Assembly: GCF_024170465.1 (NCBI RefSeq)
Contig: NZ_JALJYF010000001.1
Location: 248,001-312,000, forward strand
Origin: Natronospira proteinivora
GTDB lineage: Bacteria > Pseudomonadota > Gammaproteobacteria > Natronospirales > Natronospiraceae
Reading direction: 5' to 3'
Length of the DNA stretch: 64,000 nucleotides
In this document: positions 17,139 through 26,387 of the stretch, in pieces
Position numbering within the stretch: position 1 is the first letter of the stretch
Layout of the letters: the number at the start of each line of letters is the position of its first letter
The notes under the pieces: model-generated
The model's database searches: none
The model's input: only the letters and a program-made list of their open reading frames with translations
What the model was told of the DNA's origin: nothing
Translations under genes and position numbers: made by a program

Positions 17139-17244
17139 GTGATCCGTGCCCAAACACACTATGCTGTAGTGAGGGTCATGCCGTGCATGGCCTTTAGAAA
17201 GTAATCAAAGAACCAGTGACAGGGTTCGTCAGGGAGGTTGAGGG

Positions 17245-18144
17245 GTGCTGAGTCTGCTGATTTTTCTCACCGGTGCCTGGGGGGCATCGGATTTCCCCGC
17301 AGAGGCCGGATATGCGTCCGGCGGTGAGCGGGCCTGTGTCATGTGTCACATCCCGGAGGATGACCATCCCCTGGCCGATATCCGCCACAGCCCCCACGGC
17401 TTGTCCGGTGATGACCGCAGTCCTGCCGCGCAACTCCAATGCCAGTCCTGCCATGGACCCAGCTTGGCTCATCTCTCGGTTCAGGACGGCCGCCGCCCGC
17501 CGCCGGCAGTGGCTTTCTCCGCTGAGACCCCGGCGCGCCAGGCCAATCGGGCCTGCCTGGATTGCCATGATGATTACAGCCAGCGGCATTGGCATGGTAG
17601 TGCCCATGAGTTTGCGGATGTCAGCTGCGTGGATTGCCACCAGTCCCACAGCAAGACCGACCCCATGATGCAGCGCGAGACCCGGGAACGGGTGTGCCTG
17701 GATTGTCACACCCAGGTCCGTGGTGAGATCCACCGTCCCTCCAGCCATCCCATGCGCCACCAGGAAATGAGTTGCATGGATTGCCATGCCCCCCATGGCA
17801 GCATCAGTGACGGTGAGCTGAGAGAAGGTTCTCTTAATGAAACCTGCTATAGCTGCCACGCCGAGTTCCGAGGCCCCTTCCTCTGGGAGCATCCACCGGT
17901 CAGGGAAAGTTGCGGCAGCTGTCACGAGCCTCACGGCTCGGTGCACGATAATCTGCTCAAGGCGCGCGGTCCCCAGCTTTGCCAACAATGCCACTCGGCG
18001 GCCTTCCATCCCAGTACAGCCCCGGATGGCGGCGGGGTACCGCCACAAGGCGCCTCTTCCTCCATGCTTCAGCGAAACTGCATGAATTGCCATACCGATG
18101 TGCATGGCTCCAATCATCCTTCCGGCGCGGGGCAGACGAGATGA
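17245..18144 (+). CDS. periplasmic decaheme c-type cytochrome, MtrA/DmsE family
   Basis: 299 residues with a GTG start at 17245 and AGGGAGG seven bases upstream. A short signal peptide (MLSLLIFLTGAWGA) is followed by exactly ten CxxCH haem-attachment motifs: CVMCH, CQSCH, CLDCH, CVDCH, CLDCH, CMDCH, CYSCH, CGSCH, CQQCH and CMNCH. Size, haem count and the next gene fit the MtrA/DmsE/PioA type, in which a decaheme cytochrome sits inside an outer-membrane barrel and passes electrons across the outer membrane. The stop overlaps the start of the MtrB-like gene (ATGA). The direction of electron flow cannot be told from sequence. A perfect FNR box lies upstream. Confidence 0.93.
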   Translation: MLSLLIFLTGAWGASDFPAEAGYASGGERACVMCHIPEDDHPLADIRHSPHGLSGDDRSPAAQLQCQSCHGPSLAHLSVQDGRRPPPAVAFSAETPARQANRACLDCHDDYSQRHWHGSAHEFADVSCVDCHQSHSKTDPMMQRETRERVCLDCHTQVRGEIHRPSSHPMRHQEMSCMDCHAPHGSISDGELREGSLNETCYSCHAEFRGPFLWEHPPVRESCGSCHEPHGSVHDNLLKARGPQLCQQCHSAAFHPSTAPDGGGVPPQGASSSMLQRNCMNCHTDVHGSNHPSGAGQTR

Positions 18145-20384
18145 ACGGGGCCAGGGATTGGGCATCCGGTCTGTTCCTGGCGGGCCCGCTCAGTCTGGGG
18201 CTGGTTTTCCTGCCATCAGTGACCGCCCTTGCCGAAGACAGCGAGGCCGATGGGGTATGGCATCAATTGGAGCTGGAGTTGGGTCTGGGATACCAGTCTG
18301 GTGAACTCACGGCCCTGGGTCGCAGTGATCAATTAAGCGGTGAGGGCTGGCGTGGAATCGGGGGCCTGAACCTGGATTGGCGTAGCGCGAGTGATGCCGA
18401 GCGCCCCCGCTGGTTGCGCATGCAGGCGGAAAGTTTTGGCCCCTCAGCGGCCGCTTTGACCCTGGATTACAATGTGCCCGGCGAACATCGCAGCCGGATT
18501 GATTACCGCTATCTACCCCGTCGTCTGGGCGATGGTCTGACGCCTTTCGAAGGGGCCGGCACGGAAACACTGACCCTGCCCCAGGACTGGCAATCCGGAT
18601 CGTCCACCGCTGCCATGGAACTGGAGGAGAATCTGAACCGGGCCCCCTATGGTCATGTTCGGGAAGACCTGCGCCTGGCCCATGAGCGCACCCTGAACCA
18701 ACGTTGGCAGACCCATGTGACCATGCGGGAAGAGCAACGTCGGGGCAATCGCCCGGCGGCGGCCGTGATGGGCAGTACCGGGGGCAATGTGCGGGCCGCC
18801 CTGGTGCCGGCGCCGGTGGACTACACCACCCGGGAAGCCGAGCTGGGGCTTCGTTATCAACGGGAAAGCTGGCATTGGGAGCTGAGTTACTTCCTGTCCC
18901 TGTTTGATAATGGCAACTTCGAAGCCCTGCGATTCGATAACCCCTTCTCCGATGTGGGTGGCTGGCATGCCTCGGCCAGTCATCCCCAGGGCCGCGGTCA
19001 TCTCGGCCTGCCTCCCAGCAACCAGAGTCAACAGCTTCGCTCTGGCCTGGGGTATGTGTTTTCGCCCCGTCTACGCCTGTCCACCGATTTGCAGCTGGGA
19101 CGCAGCGAGCAGGATGAAGCCTTCCTGCCCTATACCATTAACCCCGATCTTTCCGTGAGTGATTCCTTGCCGCGTGACAGCCTGGATGGGCGGGTTGATC
19201 TGTTACGCGTTTCCAGTCGTCTGAACTGGCGCCCCATGGACCGCTTGCGTCTGGATATCCGCCATCATTATGAAGATCGGGATAACCAGACCCCGGTGGA
19301 TGTCTATAACAGCGTGGGGGGTGACGCGGTCAACCAGACCCCGGGGGAGGCCCATGGCCGGGCCCGGCGCAATCTGCCTGTAAGCTTTACCGAGCACCGC
19401 CTGGATCTGGATGCCGGCTGGCGTTTGTCGGGGGGTGGTCAGCTTCGCGGTGGCTATCGACGCAAAATCATGGAGCGGGATTTTTCCGAAGTCGGGCGGA
19501 CGGAGGAAGACCGTTTTCGTCTCGGCCTGCGCCGCTCCCTGAGTGACCGCCAGCAACTGTCCATACAGGCCGAGCACAGCCGACGGCGTGCCGATGAATA
19601 CGATCCCACCGCCATCTATTTCCATACCTTTACCGAGGCCTATGTGGAAGGCGTGGACGAGTCGGTGCAGTTTGAAAACCATCCTTTGCTGAGGCGCTAC
19701 AATCTGGCCGATCGGGATCAATACCGTGTGAACCTGCGTTGGGATATGGCCGTGTCCGAGTCATTACACTGGGGTGCCAATATCAGCCAGTCCCGGGACG
19801 ATTATAAGGATTCTCCCCTGGGCCTGGAGCGTGGCCAAAGCCAGGGGCTGGCAGGTGATGTGGCCTGGTACTGGCATGAGGACTGGTCCCTGGACGGCTT
19901 TGCTACCGTCGATACCATTGAGGCCGATCAACGCAATCGCAGCTTCCGGGGTTCCATGAAAGGCCCTGATTCGGTAGACCCGGACCGGGATTGGTATCTG
20001 GAGAATGAAGACCGGGTCAGTGTCCTTGGGGGCGGGGTGAACTTTGAACCCGAGGGGCGGGACTTGCGTTTGCGTTTGGAGTGGAGCGAGAGCCGCTCAC
20101 GCAGTGAATTCGATATCCGTAGTGGCCCGGCCCTGTCCCTGGAGCCCATTCCCACCGTGCGTAGTCGTGGACGGGTATTCAGTCTCAGTGGGCGTCATGC
20201 CCTGCGCGACAATCTGAACCTGAACTGGCGCTGGTACCGGGACCGCTATCGCAGTGATGACTGGGCCTGGAGCGATATCGATCTGGATACCATGAGCGGG
20301 GTGATTGCTTCCGGCCAGGAATTAGGCAGCCAGACCCTGGATTGGTACAGCCTCAGCCTCAGCTGGGATTTCCGGCCCCGTTGA
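18141..20384 (+). CDS. MtrB/PioB-family decaheme-associated outer-membrane beta-barrel
   Basis: 747 residues from the ATG at 18141, which overlaps the cytochrome stop. It has a signal peptide (ending near VTALAED), then alternating amphipathic strands with many aromatic and charged residues, and a C-terminal strand ending LSLSWDFRPR, typical of outer-membrane barrels. Arg/Asp-rich strands such as GGYRRKIMERDFSEVGRTEEDRFRLGLRRS and the pairing with a decaheme cytochrome identify the MtrB/PioB family. I see no CxxC near the N-terminus such as Shewanella MtrB has. No outer-surface MtrC/OmcA-type cytochrome gene follows, so this is a two-gene conduit as in PioAB-type systems. Confidence 0.88.
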   Translation: MNGARDWASGLFLAGPLSLGLVFLPSVTALAEDSEADGVWHQLELELGLGYQSGELTALGRSDQLSGEGWRGIGGLNLDWRSASDAERPRWLRMQAESFGPSAAALTLDYNVPGEHRSRIDYRYLPRRLGDGLTPFEGAGTETLTLPQDWQSGSSTAAMELEENLNRAPYGHVREDLRLAHERTLNQRWQTHVTMREEQRRGNRPAAAVMGSTGGNVRAALVPAPVDYTTREAELGLRYQRESWHWELSYFLSLFDNGNFEALRFDNPFSDVGGWHASASHPQGRGHLGLPPSNQSQQLRSGLGYVFSPRLRLSTDLQLGRSEQDEAFLPYTINPDLSVSDSLPRDSLDGRVDLLRVSSRLNWRPMDRLRLDIRHHYEDRDNQTPVDVYNSVGGDAVNQTPGEAHGRARRNLPVSFTEHRLDLDAGWRLSGGGQLRGGYRRKIMERDFSEVGRTEEDRFRLGLRRSLSDRQQLSIQAEHSRRRADEYDPTAIYFHTFTEAYVEGVDESVQFENHPLLRRYNLADRDQYRVNLRWDMAVSESLHWGANISQSRDDYKDSPLGLERGQSQGLAGDVAWYWHEDWSLDGFATVDTIEADQRNRSFRGSMKGPDSVDPDRDWYLENEDRVSVLGGGVNFEPEGRDLRLRLEWSESRSRSEFDIRSGPALSLEPIPTVRSRGRVFSLSGRHALRDNLNLNWRWYRDRYRSDDWAWSDIDLDTMSGVIASGQELGSQTLDWYSLSLSWDFRPR

Positions 20385-20413
20385 GCCCGCCAAGCGCGGC
20401 GAGGGCTGGGCAG

Positions 20414-20452
20414 GGATCACAGCGACCGGACGGTTCAGGGCCGCTGTGATCC
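20414..20452. terminator. inverted repeat between convergent electron-transfer operons
   Basis: A perfect 11-base inverted repeat (GGATCACAGCG and CGCTGTGATCC) has a 17-base loop. It lies between the end of the MtrB-like gene and the convergent end of the cytochrome b5-like gene. No T run follows on either strand, so factor-independent termination is uncertain. Confidence 0.4.
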
Positions 20453-20461
20453 ACTCACACC

Positions 20462-20830
20462 TCAGGACTCTTCTTCGAGACGGCCAAGCAGCATATCCTC
20501 CAGCATGGCTTCGGCTGCCTTGCTGTGGGGACGACCGTAGCCCTTGGTATCCCAGGCTTCGGTGCTCTCTTTGCCACACCACTCGTACATTACGGAAGGT
20601 GGCGTGGGGTGCTCCGGAATGTAATCGGTGACATCGTAGACTTTACCGTCAATGGCCTTCCAGCAACTGTCCTCGTTATCATGTTCGGCCAGCTCTTCCA
20701 TGGTAATGATGGGCAGCCCGTCATCGTTTTTGTCGTCTTTTTCTGCTTCTCCGGCCAAGGAGCTGACGGCAAACAGTGTTATCACAGAGGCCCAAAAGGC
20801 AATGAAGGCGGTATAGGCAAGCTTGTTCAT
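20462..20830 (-). CDS. exported cytochrome b5-like haem-binding protein
   Basis: 122 residues with a signal peptide or N-terminal anchor (MNKLAYTAFIAFWASVITLFAVSSLAG), a short acidic linker, then one cytochrome b5-like domain: ITMEELAEHDNEDSCWKAIDGKVYDVTDYIPEHP with the haem-ligand candidate His74, and a second candidate His102 in GRPHSKAAEAML. It probably acts as a periplasmic b-type electron carrier. Its start overlaps the stop of the ferric-reductase-like gene by four bases, so the two are co-translated and likely exchange electrons. It is convergent with the MtrB-like gene, and the shared FNR-type control suggests a link to the outer-membrane conduit. Confidence 0.87.
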   Translation of the reverse strand: MNKLAYTAFIAFWASVITLFAVSSLAGEAEKDDKNDDGLPIITMEELAEHDNEDSCWKAIDGKVYDVTDYIPEHPTPPSVMYEWCGKESTEAWDTKGYGRPHSKAAEAMLEDMLLGRLEEES

Positions 20831-22146
20831 AGAAAATCAAACTCCTCTGAATGGAAAGCGGAAGCGGGAACACCCAGCTCCCGGGCAATATCCCGGCTGA
20901 TTCTAACCAGGGCGGGCGGTCCACAAACAAACCACTGCCGTTCGCCGGCATCGGGGCAGTGGGCTAATACAAAGTCCTTATTCAGCGGGCCTTGCTCAGC
21001 GAAGTAGTGGGGTATAAGGGTCAGGGCCCGGGCAGAGTCAGCTGCCTCCTTGAGGCTGTCTGCATAGTAGGCCCTTGATGGATCATTGGCGCAATTGATG
21101 AGTACGCTGTCGCCCCAGCGTTCAGTCGCCTCATTACCACCGCTGCGGAGAAATTCGGCTGCACTGACAAAAGGCGTAATGCCGATGCCACCGCCAATCC
21201 ACAGTTGTTTTCTGTGGCGAAGATGGGGGGGGAAGAACAACCCATAGGGGCCGTCCACTGACGCTTCGGTCTGGGCACGCAGGGACTGCAGTGCGTGGCT
21301 GGCATCCCCCAGGTCCTTGACGGCGATCTTCAGACCTTCGTCCTGGGGCGCTGAACTGAGGGTGTAAGGGTGTTCTTCATTGCGACCCGCACTCAGGGAT
21401 TCGTCGCGCGGGGTGAAATAGATGAATTGGCCGGGTTCGAACTGCAGGCGCTTGCCCTTGATGGGGTTGAGATGAATCTCAACGATGCGATCGGCCAGTT
21501 GGCGGACCCGGGTCACTTCATAGGGTTTGCGCATGATCCGCCGGGCCGGTCCGGCCCGCCACAGGAAAATCAGCAGCGCCGCACCGCCCAGGATGCCCCA
21601 GACGCTGTTGGAAACGGCCGGTGGCATGCTGCGGGTCAGGGGTAGGGTATGCAAAAGCCCCAGTAGCAGGGCCAGGCCGGCGAGAAAGTGAATGCCTTTC
21701 CAGCGTTGATAATCCGGACGGCCGAAGAACTGAAAACTGGGGGCCAGGAAGACCATCATGGCGATCAGGGCCACCCAGCCGGCCCACATCACCCAGTCCC
21801 CGCTCGCCGGCCAAAGCACTTCCTGCATGGCGGGCAGCCCAAAGGGCACCCGGGAAAGCGCCATCAATACCGGGTGGATGAGCAGCAGCAATAGTGCCGC
21901 CAGGCCCAGATAGTGGTGTTGTTTCCAGAGTCGGGTCAGTCCCCCGAAGTAGCGGTCCACGCCGGGCAGGCGCACGCTGACAATGGCAGCGATGAACATG
22001 GCCGCCAGGCCAGCCACGCCAGCCAGCCGCCCCATATAGCCCAGCCATTGCCCCGCTGTTGCCGAGCCCGGCCAACCGAAAATGGCTGCCAGCAGGGTGG
22101 GGATGAGCAGCAGGGCCAGTATCAGTCCGTCGCCAGGATTACGCAT
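20827..22146 (-). CDS. ferric-reductase-like membrane flavocytochrome (FRD transmembrane plus FAD/NAD(P) domains)
   Basis: 439 residues. About six transmembrane helices lie in residues 1-200; conserved histidines sit in KQHHYLGLAALLLLLIHP and KGIHFLAGLALLLGLLHTLP and could bind b-type haem. A ferredoxin-reductase-like part follows: FEPGQFIYFTPR and HPYTLSSAP for FAD, WIGGGIGITPFVSAAEFL for NAD(P)H, and a final WFVCGPPALV and FHSEEFDFL. Such proteins move electrons from NAD(P)H through FAD and haem across the inner membrane. It is the first gene of the operon with the exported cytochrome b5-like protein, behind a perfect FNR box. Confidence 0.88.
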   Translation of the reverse strand: MRNPGDGLILALLLIPTLLAAIFGWPGSATAGQWLGYMGRLAGVAGLAAMFIAAIVSVRLPGVDRYFGGLTRLWKQHHYLGLAALLLLLIHPVLMALSRVPFGLPAMQEVLWPASGDWVMWAGWVALIAMMVFLAPSFQFFGRPDYQRWKGIHFLAGLALLLGLLHTLPLTRSMPPAVSNSVWGILGGAALLIFLWRAGPARRIMRKPYEVTRVRQLADRIVEIHLNPIKGKRLQFEPGQFIYFTPRDESLSAGRNEEHPYTLSSAPQDEGLKIAVKDLGDASHALQSLRAQTEASVDGPYGLFFPPHLRHRKQLWIGGGIGITPFVSAAEFLRSGGNEATERWGDSVLINCANDPSRAYYADSLKEAADSARALTLIPHYFAEQGPLNKDFVLAHCPDAGERQWFVCGPPALVRISRDIARELGVPASAFHSEEFDFL

Positions 22147-22198
22147 GCAATATCTCCCTCTTTGTCTTCCCAGACTAGCAGGTATTCAGGGAATGAAT

Positions 22199-22212
22199 TT
22201 GATCACGATCAA
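22199..22212 (-). promoter_or_regulatory. FNR/ANR-type operator for the flavocytochrome/cytochrome b5 operon
   Basis: TTGAT-CACG-ATCAA is a second perfect match to the FNR consensus. Reading toward the minus-strand operon, a weak -10-like TAGTCT lies at 22178-22173, which would place the box near -40. The start codon of the flavocytochrome gene follows at 22146 with GGGAG before it. RecQ starts on the other side at 22350, too far away to be the obvious target. Confidence 0.78.
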
Positions 22213-22349
22213 TTTGTTAGCAATGTCGTGCTGGTCGATTGTGGGCCAAGTGGGAGCGGATCCGGGGCATGCTTTTTGGATGCTGACAAGCCGTGTCGAT
22301 AATTTCCGACAACGACCGGCCCCGATTCGGGGCCGGTCTGGGTTAAGCT

Positions 22350-24515
22350 ATGCGGCCTATGGAACAGGCCGAATCCAGAGACAGTCAGCCAGTAATGACG
22401 CGGGCCCGAGCGCTGCTGCGCTCGGTCTTCGGTTATGAGTCCTTTCGGGGCAGCCAGGGCCCCATTATCGAGTCGGTGGTGGCCGGGCAGAATGCCCTGG
22501 TTCTCATGCCCACCGGCGGCGGCAAATCCCTGTGCTATCAGATACCGGCGTTGCTGCGCCCGGGTACCGCCGTGGTGGTTTCCCCCTTGATCGCCCTGAT
22601 GCGGGATCAGGTGGAAGCCCTCAAGCACAATGGGGTCCGGGCCGCCTGTCTGAACTCCAGCCTGGATCCGGATGAACGGCGGGAAGTGGAAGCCGCCCTC
22701 TGGTCCAGTCAGCTGGATTTGATCTACGTGGCGCCGGAGAAACTGCTGTCGGGCTTTTTCCTGGACCGCCTGGCCGGTTTGGAGATCGCGCTTTTCGCCA
22801 TTGATGAGGCCCATTGCGTCTCCCAGTGGGGGCATGATTTTCGGCCCGAGTACATGCGCCTGGATGTGCTGCGCCAGCGCTTCCCCCAGGTTCCCCGCAT
22901 TGCCCTGACCGCCACGGCCGATACCCGGACCCGGCGGGAGATCGAGCAGCAGCTGCTCTCCGATGGGGCCGAAACCTGGGTCTCCAGCTTTGACCGGCCC
23001 AATATCCGCTATCAGGTGGGGCCCAAGCTCAACGCCCGGGATCAGTTGTTGGGTTTCATCCACCAGCGCCACCGGGATGCCTCGGGCATTGTCTATTGCC
23101 TGAGCCGCAAGAAGACCGAATCCGTGGCCGAGTGGCTGAACAGCCGGGGCGTCACCGCCTTGCCCTATCATGCCGGTCTGTCGGCCAACGAGCGGGCCAC
23201 CCACCAGCGCCGTTTCCTGCAGGAAGACGGGGTGGTGATTGTGGCCACGGTGGCCTTCGGCATGGGGATCGACAAACCGGATGTTCGTTTTGTCGCCCAC
23301 CTGGACCTGCCCAAGAGTATGGAGTCCTATTATCAGGAGACCGGCCGGGCGGGCCGGGACGGCTTGGCCGCCGATGCCTGGATGGTCTACGGCCTGCAGG
23401 ATGTCTATCAGGTTCGCCAGTTGCTGGCCCAGTCCAATGCCGGACTGGAGCAGCAGCAGGCCGAGCGCCGTCGCCTGGAATCCCTGCTCGGCTTTTGCGA
23501 ATCCACCGATTGCCGTCGCCAGCAGTTGCTGGCCTATTTCGGTGAGGACCATCCCGGTGAATGCGGCAATTGCGACAATTGCCTAAACCCACCCGAGACC
23601 TGGGATGCCACCGAGCCGGCCCGCATGTTCCTTTCCTGTGTCTATCGCAGCGGCCAGCGCTACGGAGCCGCCCATGTGATCGACATCCTGCGGGGCAGCG
23701 TGAGTGAGAAGATTCGGCGGGCCGGACATGACCGTCTGAGTACCTTTGGCATCGGCCACCATGTGGACAAGAAAACCTGGTATTCGGTGGCCCGTCAGTT
23801 GCTGGCCCGGGGCTATCTGGAGACCGATCCGGAAGGCCATGGCGGTGTGCGATTGGCCCCGGATTGTCGCCCCTTGCTGCGAGGGGAGCAGACGCTGGCC
23901 ATTCGGCGGGATGCGGCGGGACCCACCCGGCGTAGCCGGTCCGCCACCCGGGGCGATGGTCAGCACCCGGAAGGTTGGGAAGCATTGCGTCGTTGCCGTC
24001 GGGAACAGGCCGAAGCCGAGGGTGTGCCACCCTATGTGATATTTCATGACGCCACGCTCATGGAAATGCTGCGCTTGAAACCCACCACCCTGGACCAGAT
24101 GGCCCAGGTCACCGGCGTGGGGCAGGCCAAGCTGGAACGTTATGGCCAGCAGTTTCTGGATGTACTCAACAGCCTTTCCGAGGGTGGCCCCAAGGAAGAA
24201 AGCCATCACATCACCGTGGATTTCTTCCGTCAGGGGCTGAGCGTGGACGCCATTGCCGCTCGCCGGGAACTGGCTATTGTCACCATTCAGGATCACCTGG
24301 CGCGGGCGGTGGAAGAGGGGGGCTTGCCCCTGGAAGCCGTGCTGGATCTGGAACAAGGCGAATTGACCATACTCCGAGACGCCTTGATGAGTGAGGGGGA
24401 AGTGGCGATGCGCCTGCGTCCGGTCTATGAAGCGTTGGATGAAGCCTATGACTTCAAGACACTCAAACTGGTGCGGGCCTCATTGCGCCATGAACTGTCG
24501 GGTGATGATGCTTGA
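22350..24515 (+). CDS. recQ: ATP-dependent DNA helicase RecQ
   Basis: 721 residues. Superfamily 2 helicase motifs are clear: [16 protein letters not shown] (Walker A), [19 protein letters not shown] (DEAH box and aromatic-rich loop), ALTATAD, and the motif V/VI region [18 protein letters not shown] with [11 protein letters not shown]. The four-cysteine zinc site of the RecQ C-terminal domain follows ([25 protein letters not shown]), then the winged helix and an HRDC domain. About 100 residues beyond HRDC make it longer than the 609-residue E. coli protein. RecQ unwinds DNA in recombination and fork repair. The start (ATG 22350 or 22359) is not fixed by a strong ribosome site. Confidence 0.95.
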   Translation: MRPMEQAESRDSQPVMTRARALLRSVFGYESFRGSQGPIIESVVAGQNALVLMPTGGGKSLCYQIPALLRPGTAVVVSPLIALMRDQVEALKHNGVRAACLNSSLDPDERREVEAALWSSQLDLIYVAPEKLLSGFFLDRLAGLEIALFAIDEAHCVSQWGHDFRPEYMRLDVLRQRFPQVPRIALTATADTRTRREIEQQLLSDGAETWVSSFDRPNIRYQVGPKLNARDQLLGFIHQRHRDASGIVYCLSRKKTESVAEWLNSRGVTALPYHAGLSANERATHQRRFLQEDGVVIVATVAFGMGIDKPDVRFVAHLDLPKSMESYYQETGRAGRDGLAADAWMVYGLQDVYQVRQLLAQSNAGLEQQQAERRRLESLLGFCESTDCRRQQLLAYFGEDHPGECGNCDNCLNPPETWDATEPARMFLSCVYRSGQRYGAAHVIDILRGSVSEKIRRAGHDRLSTFGIGHHVDKKTWYSVARQLLARGYLETDPEGHGGVRLAPDCRPLLRGEQTLAIRRDAAGPTRRSRSATRGDGQHPEGWEALRRCRREQAEAEGVPPYVIFHDATLMEMLRLKPTTLDQMAQVTGVGQAKLERYGQQFLDVLNSLSEGGPKEESHHITVDFFRQGLSVDAIAARRELAIVTIQDHLARAVEEGGLPLEAVLDLEQGELTILRDALMSEGEVAMRLRPVYEALDEAYDFKTLKLVRASLRHELSGDDA

Positions 24516-24608
24516 GGCCGATGGATTCGGGCCACTGTTCTACGGCTCCGGTGACCTGGGCCGGGTCAACGCTTATACTATTGTCTTTTCCGATGGGGGA
24601 GCTTTTCC

Positions 24609-25061
24609 ATGCAGGCATGGCATCTTTGGGCGGTAGCGGCATTGCTGCTGGCCCTGGCGGAACTGGCGGGTGGTCAGTTCATTTTGCTCGGACTGGGCCT
24701 GGCTGCGGCCGTGGTGGCGGTAGTGCTGATCTTTCTGCCGGGTATGGGCTTTGCTGGTCAGCTGTTGATCTTCGGGGTGGCGGCAGCGGTTATCGTGCCG
24801 TTGATTGTGATGGTCTTTCGCCGCTACTTCCCAGAGCAGGGCGTGTCAGTCATGAACGAGCCCGGTGGCAAAGCCGGTGAACCCCGTCCGGTAGTGGAAC
24901 GGGATGGGCGCATCGGCGTGGAAATCTACGGGGATTTCTATCCGGCCGAGTTCCCCAGCGGTATCGAACCAGAAAAGGGCATGGAGGTCGTGGTTCTGCG
25001 GTTCCGCGGCATCAAGGCCTTGGTTCGTGCGGTGGACGGCGGGTCTTCCCGTCAAATTTGA
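24609..25061 (+). CDS. NfeD-family membrane protein (YbbK-type partner of QmcA)
   Basis: 150 residues. Two to three transmembrane helices occupy the first 80 residues (HLWAVAALLLALAELAGGQFILLGLGLAAAVVAVVLIFLPG and QLLIFGVAAAVIVPLIVMVF). A soluble OB-fold-like domain follows (RIGVEIYGDFYPAEFPSG, GMEVVVLRFRGIKALVRAV), the NfeD C-terminal domain. NfeD proteins are encoded next to stomatin-like proteins and are thought to assist them in membrane quality control; here the stomatin-like gene follows after 37 bases. The exact role is not established. Confidence 0.87.
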   Translation: MQAWHLWAVAALLLALAELAGGQFILLGLGLAAAVVAVVLIFLPGMGFAGQLLIFGVAAAVIVPLIVMVFRRYFPEQGVSVMNEPGGKAGEPRPVVERDGRIGVEIYGDFYPAEFPSGIEPEKGMEVVVLRFRGIKALVRAVDGGSSRQI

Positions 25062-25098
25062 TTGTCATTTTATTCGTTAATTACTGAAGGGGCATTAC

Positions 25099-26046
25099 AT
25101 GGAAGCCAGTATTATTGTCATTGGCCTTCTGGCCGTTCTTATTGCCGTTTTTCTGGCCCAGGGCCTGCGTATTGTCCAGCAGTCCGAATGCATGGTCATT
25201 GAACGGCTGGGGAGTTTTCATCGGGTATTGAATCCCGGTATCAATCTCATCATTCCCTTTGTCGATCAACCCCGCCAGGTAACGGTCCAGGGTTATACCC
25301 GCACCGCCCAGCGCATCATGACCAATACCAACCGGATCGACCAGCGGGAAACGGTTCTGGATTTCCCCAGTCAGCCCATGATCACCCGGGACAATGTCGC
25401 CGTTCGAGTCAACGGGGCTATTTACTACCAGGTGGTGGATCCCAAGTCCGTGGTCTATACGGTGGAAAATTTTGTTCTTGCCGTGGAAACCCTGACGCGC
25501 ACAACCCTTCGTTCCGTGGTGGGTAATCGGGAACTGGATGATCTGCTGGAAAACCGGGATGAAGTGAACCAGCGTCTGCTGCAGATTCTCGACGAAGCTG
25601 GCGAGAAGTGGGGTGTGAAGGTGACCCGGGTGGAGATTCAGGACATCGACCTGCCCGAGGAAATCGAAGAAGCCATGCGGGCCCAGATGACCGCCGAGCG
25701 GAAACGTCGGGCTACCGTTACCGAGGCCAATGGCCACCGGGAAGCCGAGATCAAACAGGCGGAAGGGGACAAGGAAGCCGCCGTGCTGCGGGCCGATGGG
25801 GACCGTGAAGCCGCCATCCGCCGTGCCGAGGGTGAGCGAAAGGCCATTGAAACGATTCTCTCCGCCGGCGGTGACAAGGGCCTGAATGCCGAGCGGGTCA
25901 CGGGCTATCTGCTGGGCCTGGAATACCTGCGCACCCTGCCCAATATCGCCAAGGAAGGGGACCGAGTCTTCTTGCCCGCCGAATTCAGTCAGCTGGGCAG
26001 CACCATTGGCGCCTTCAGTGATCTGGCCGGCAAGCTGAAACAGTAA
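25099..26046 (+). CDS. qmcA: SPFH/band 7 stomatin-like protein (QmcA type)
   Basis: 315 residues. An N-terminal membrane anchor (SIIVIGLLAVLIAVFLAQGLRIV) is followed by the SPFH domain, with QSECMVIERLGSFHRVLNPGINLIIPFVD at its start and ALTRTTLR-like LTRTTLRSVVGNRELDDLLENR in the middle. A charged coiled-coil region is rich in Ala-Glu-Arg repeats (about 195-255). It matches the paraslipin/QmcA group, which forms oligomeric rings on the inner membrane near FtsH-type proteases. It pairs with the NfeD-like gene upstream. A strong terminator follows. Confidence 0.9.
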   Translation: MEASIIVIGLLAVLIAVFLAQGLRIVQQSECMVIERLGSFHRVLNPGINLIIPFVDQPRQVTVQGYTRTAQRIMTNTNRIDQRETVLDFPSQPMITRDNVAVRVNGAIYYQVVDPKSVVYTVENFVLAVETLTRTTLRSVVGNRELDDLLENRDEVNQRLLQILDEAGEKWGVKVTRVEIQDIDLPEEIEEAMRAQMTAERKRRATVTEANGHREAEIKQAEGDKEAAVLRADGDREAAIRRAEGERKAIETILSAGGDKGLNAERVTGYLLGLEYLRTLPNIAKEGDRVFLPAEFSQLGSTIGAFSDLAGKLKQ

Positions 26047-26080
26047 GCGCGTCGTATTTTGATTAAAGGCCGGATCCCGG

Positions 26081-26126
26081 GGAGGGTGGCCAAGGTGATT
26101 CCACCTTGGCCACCCTCCTTATTTTT
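26081..26126 (+). terminator. strong intrinsic terminator after qmcA
   Basis: A perfect 17-base stem, GGAGGGTGGCCAAGGTG paired with CACCTTGGCCACCCTCC, has a four-base loop and is followed by TTATTTTT. It lies about 35 bases after the qmcA stop. Confidence 0.9.
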
Positions 26127-26172
26127 GGGTCTTCGTGGAATTGCGGGCAGCACAGATGCTTTAATTCGGGAG

Positions 26173-26330
26173 GATCGAGTGCAGGGTGGGGCTGGCCAGG
26201 GCTGTGCGCGACATCCCTGTCTCGCACAGCCCCTGAAAACCCTGCCATGTAATCGATCCTTCAGACCGAAAGTGTTGGAGAGATGAGCTGACTTGGGCTA
26301 CGTTCGAATGGCTGAGATAGATAGTTCCCG
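26173..26330. repeat. dispersed palindromic repeat, copy A
   Basis: This copy holds an imperfect long hairpin (inner stem GGGCTGTGCG and CGCACAGCCC, outer parts GATCGAGTGCAGGG and CCCTGCCATGTAATCGATC), then a conserved tail with CGAAAG, GACTTGGGCTACGTT and ATAGTTCC. A second copy with the same layout is at 31195-31378. It fills the rest of the gap between the qmcA terminator and the DUF547 gene. No gene is seen in this gap. Confidence 0.7.
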
Positions 26331-26387
26331 ATGCGGATGGGCCTCACTAGGTCCACGGAATTGCGCGATGGACCTTATTTTTTGGCA

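Noticed and set aside
22209..23552. Minus-strand open frame of 447 codons over recQ
   Set aside because: RecQ motifs run through the whole region on the plus strand; the antisense frame is a result of high GC content.
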